From: Ichthyophis bannanicus
Lineage: Eukaryota > Chordata > Amphibia > Gymnophiona > Ichthyophiidae
Direction of reading: 5' to 3'
Length of the DNA stretch: 64,000 nt
NCBI GenBank assembly: GCA_033557465.1
Contig: CM066033.1
Location: 592,192,438 to 592,256,437, forward strand
Both the position numbers and the translations under genes were made by a program. This document shows, piece after piece, positions 62,091-64,000 of the stretch; the stretch's first letter is position 1; each line of letters opens with the position of its first letter. The notes beneath the pieces are model-generated. The model was not told the origin of the DNA, did no database searches, and saw only the letters and a list, made by a program, of their open reading frames with translations.

Positions 62091-64000
62091 AGCGAGGCGG
62101 GCTCCAGAGGGAAGTCTAGTCATCAGGGGTCGCTTGCGCGACTTTCTTCCTTCTTGGGCCCAAATAACTTCAGATCAGTGGGTGCAGGAGATCATCAGAG
62201 AGGGTTATGCTCTGGAGTTTGCTTGTCCGCTCCCAGATTCCTTTGTCCTGTCTCCCAGCAAAGGCGTCCAGAAGATTCGGGCCATTCGGTTGATGCTGCA
62301 CCGACTCATAGCACTGGGGGCGGTAATTCCCGTCCCTCTTTCCGAGCGTGGCGCCGGTCACTACTCCATCTATTTTGTGGTGCCAAAGAAAGACGGGTCG
62401 CTCCGCCCGATCCTGGATCTCAAGGGCGTGAATCGGGCTCTCCGGGTCCCTCATTTCCGGATGGAAACCTTGAGGTCGTTCATCGTGGCGGTGCGTCAAG
62501 GGGAGTTTCTCACGTCCCTCGACCTCTCGGAGGCCTATTTGCACATTCCCATCCAGGCGACTCATCAGAAGTTCCTGCGGTTCGCATTCCCGTGGGGCCA
62601 CTTTCAATTTCGGGCTATGCCGTTTGGACTCGCCACAGCTCCTCGTACCTTCACGAAAGTGATGGTGGTGGTCGCGGCGGCCTTGCGGAAGGAGGGCATC
62701 CTCGTTCACCCTTATCTCGACGATTGGTTGATTCGAGCAAAGTCCGACGACGAGTGTGTGCAAGTCACGGGCAGAGTGGTTGCTCTGTTGCGGTCCCTCG
62801 GCTGGGTGGTCAACGAAAAGAAGAGCCATCTATCGCCGACTGAAGACCTCGAATATGTCGGAGTTCAGTTCGACACGGCAAGAGGGTTGGTGTGTTTGCC
62901 GGAGCGCCGTGTCCTGGCCTTGCGGGGCCTCCTCCGCCTTTTTCTAGGGATGCCCGCTCCGTCCGCTTGGTGGTACCTTCGGCTTCTCGGCACGATGGCA
63001 GCGACCCTGGAGGTGGTTCCTTGGGTGAGGTTCCATATGCGACCACTCCAGAGTGCCGTGTTACGTCGTTGGTCGAACCAGTTCGACTCCTTGAACATGA
63101 GGTTGCCTTGCCCGAAGCCGGTTCGTCGGTCCTTCCGATGGTGGCTCTGCTCGAAAAACCTGAGGAGGGGGCTTCCCTTGGAACCGCCCCTTTGGATTCC
63201 GTTCACGACGGATGCCAGCCTTTTGGGCTGGGGAGCCCACTGTGAGGGCCGCTTAGCGCAGGGAACGTGGTCTTCCCTGGAGGCCTCTTGGTCGATCAAC
63301 CGGCTCGAGCTGCGAGCGGTGCGGCTCGCCCTGCTTGCCTTCGAAGCATTGGTGAGAGGGCGGCCGGTGCGAGTTCTCTCGGACAGTGCGACAACGGTGG
63401 CCTACATCAATCGCCAGGGGGGCACCGGAAGTGTGACCTTGGAATCCGAAGCGACGGCTTTGTTCACTTGGGTACAGGCCCGTCTGCCGGCAATTTCGGC
63501 GGCGCATATCGCAGGCAGGGACAATGTGACAGCGGACTTTCTCAGCAGGGTACAGGTGGATCCCGGAGAATGGGAGCTGAACCCGCAGGTTTACGCGCAG
63601 ATAGTTCGTCAGTGGGGGCCTCCCGTCATGGACCTCATGGCGACGTTTCAATCGGCAAAGACGGGGCGCTTCTTCAGTAGACGGAGGGAGCGCATGTCTG
63701 AGGGGCTCGACGCTCTCATTCAGCCGTAGCCAGAGTCCGATCTTCTTTGTCTTTCCTCCGTGGGCGCTGATCGGGCGGGTCGTTCAGCGCATTGAGGGCC
63801 ACCGGGGTCGGGTGTTACTGGTTGCTCCGGATTGGCCTAGGAGACCGTGGTATGCCGACCTAGTGCGGTTGCGCGACGGCGTCCCCTGGTCTCTGCCCGC
63901 GTTACCGGATCTTCTGCTTCAGGGCCCGCTTCGGATGCCCCAAGTGGGTCGATTCTCGCTTACGGTTTGGCCATTGAAAAGGCTCGGCTGAGGAAAAGGG
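62089..64000 (+). pseudogene. C2 reverse transcriptase / RNase H (nonsense, incomplete)
   Basis: Open in the +1 frame from upstream (61978) to 63729. Contains VPKKDGSLRPILDLKGVNRA, LTSLDLSEAYLHIPI, FGLATAPRTFTKVM, YLDDWLIRAKSDD near 62716, TTDASLLGWGAHC near 63207, LSDSATTVAYINRQGGTGS and DFLSRVQVDPGEWEL. The TAG at 63727-63729 replaces a TGG of C1 (QPWPTDG), and an indel follows. The C-terminal VAPDWPRRPW-like block is recognisable near 63820-63850. RT and RNase H proper look intact. Confidence 0.85.

Larger units (their letters stand above)
59620..64000 (+). mobile_element. C2: family-C DIRS inserted in B3, runs off the window
   Basis: Starts CCTGAACGGTCCTCCAG, as C1. The left ITR (59640-59760) shares GGAGACTGGACCAATCA with C1 but is diverged. 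Gag and pol follow; YR, ICR and the right end are beyond 64000. Confidence 0.85.

Overview
This is a vertebrate nuclear window made almost entirely of nested retrotransposons. One host coding exon is present: the last coding exon of IRF2BP2 (35842-36566, + strand). Its 3' splice acceptor is intact, and no sign of the upstream exon is found in the 35.8 kb before it. The large repeat-filled intron, several DIRS families and many CR1/L2-like LINE relics suggest a large-genome amphibian. A caecilian or salamander is my best guess (inference).

The dominant component is a set of DIRS-type, tyrosine-recombinase (YR) retrotransposons in three main families plus one decayed relative. Family A: A1 5700-11486, A2 38613-44387, A3 45230-50991, and the deleted copy A4 18970-22475. 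Family B: B1 12872-18884, B2 24004-35081 split by C1, and B3 55107-59619. Family C: C1 24536-30477 and C2 59620 to beyond the window. Relic D (3304-5699 plus 11487-12330) is related to C. Each complete copy reads: left terminal inverted repeat, gag with an N-terminal zinc knuckle, RT/RNase H (plus a possible methyltransferase-like tail), YR in the -1 frame, an internal complementary region (ICR) that copies the two outer ends in inverted order, and right terminal inverted repeat. The ICRs let the ends be placed to within a base or so. They show that insertions leave no target duplication. All ten copies point the same way as the host exon.

Nesting, oldest to youngest: an L2-like LINE is broken by a CR1-like LINE (1-3303); A1 sits in relic D; B1 sits in a CR1 3' end and itself received an L2-like LINE; a hAT-type MITE sits in A4; C1 sits in B2; A2 sits in a 5'-truncated Penelope-like element with a GIY-YIG domain in the region just 3' of IRF2BP2; C2 sits in B3. 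A long L2/CR1-like RT ORF lies on the minus strand at 51749-53701, and a CR1 ORF1 esterase relic at 54080-55050.

Three observations stand out. (1) In all three families gag ends at a TGA and pol continues in the +1 frame with no usable ATG, at TTT TGA C, CTT TGA C or CAA TGA; this looks like +1 recoding. (2) B1 and B2 share a layout of intact termini, gag and a 2.1-2.5 kb non-pol body, with matching net lengths near 5.1 kb. This points to a gag-only, non-autonomous DIRS subfamily. (3) The right end of every family carries a short palindrome containing a consensus 5' splice donor, while the left ends resemble splice acceptors. Most pol and gag frames are broken. The YR frames of A1 and A2, the pol of C1 and most of the gag of B3 are open.
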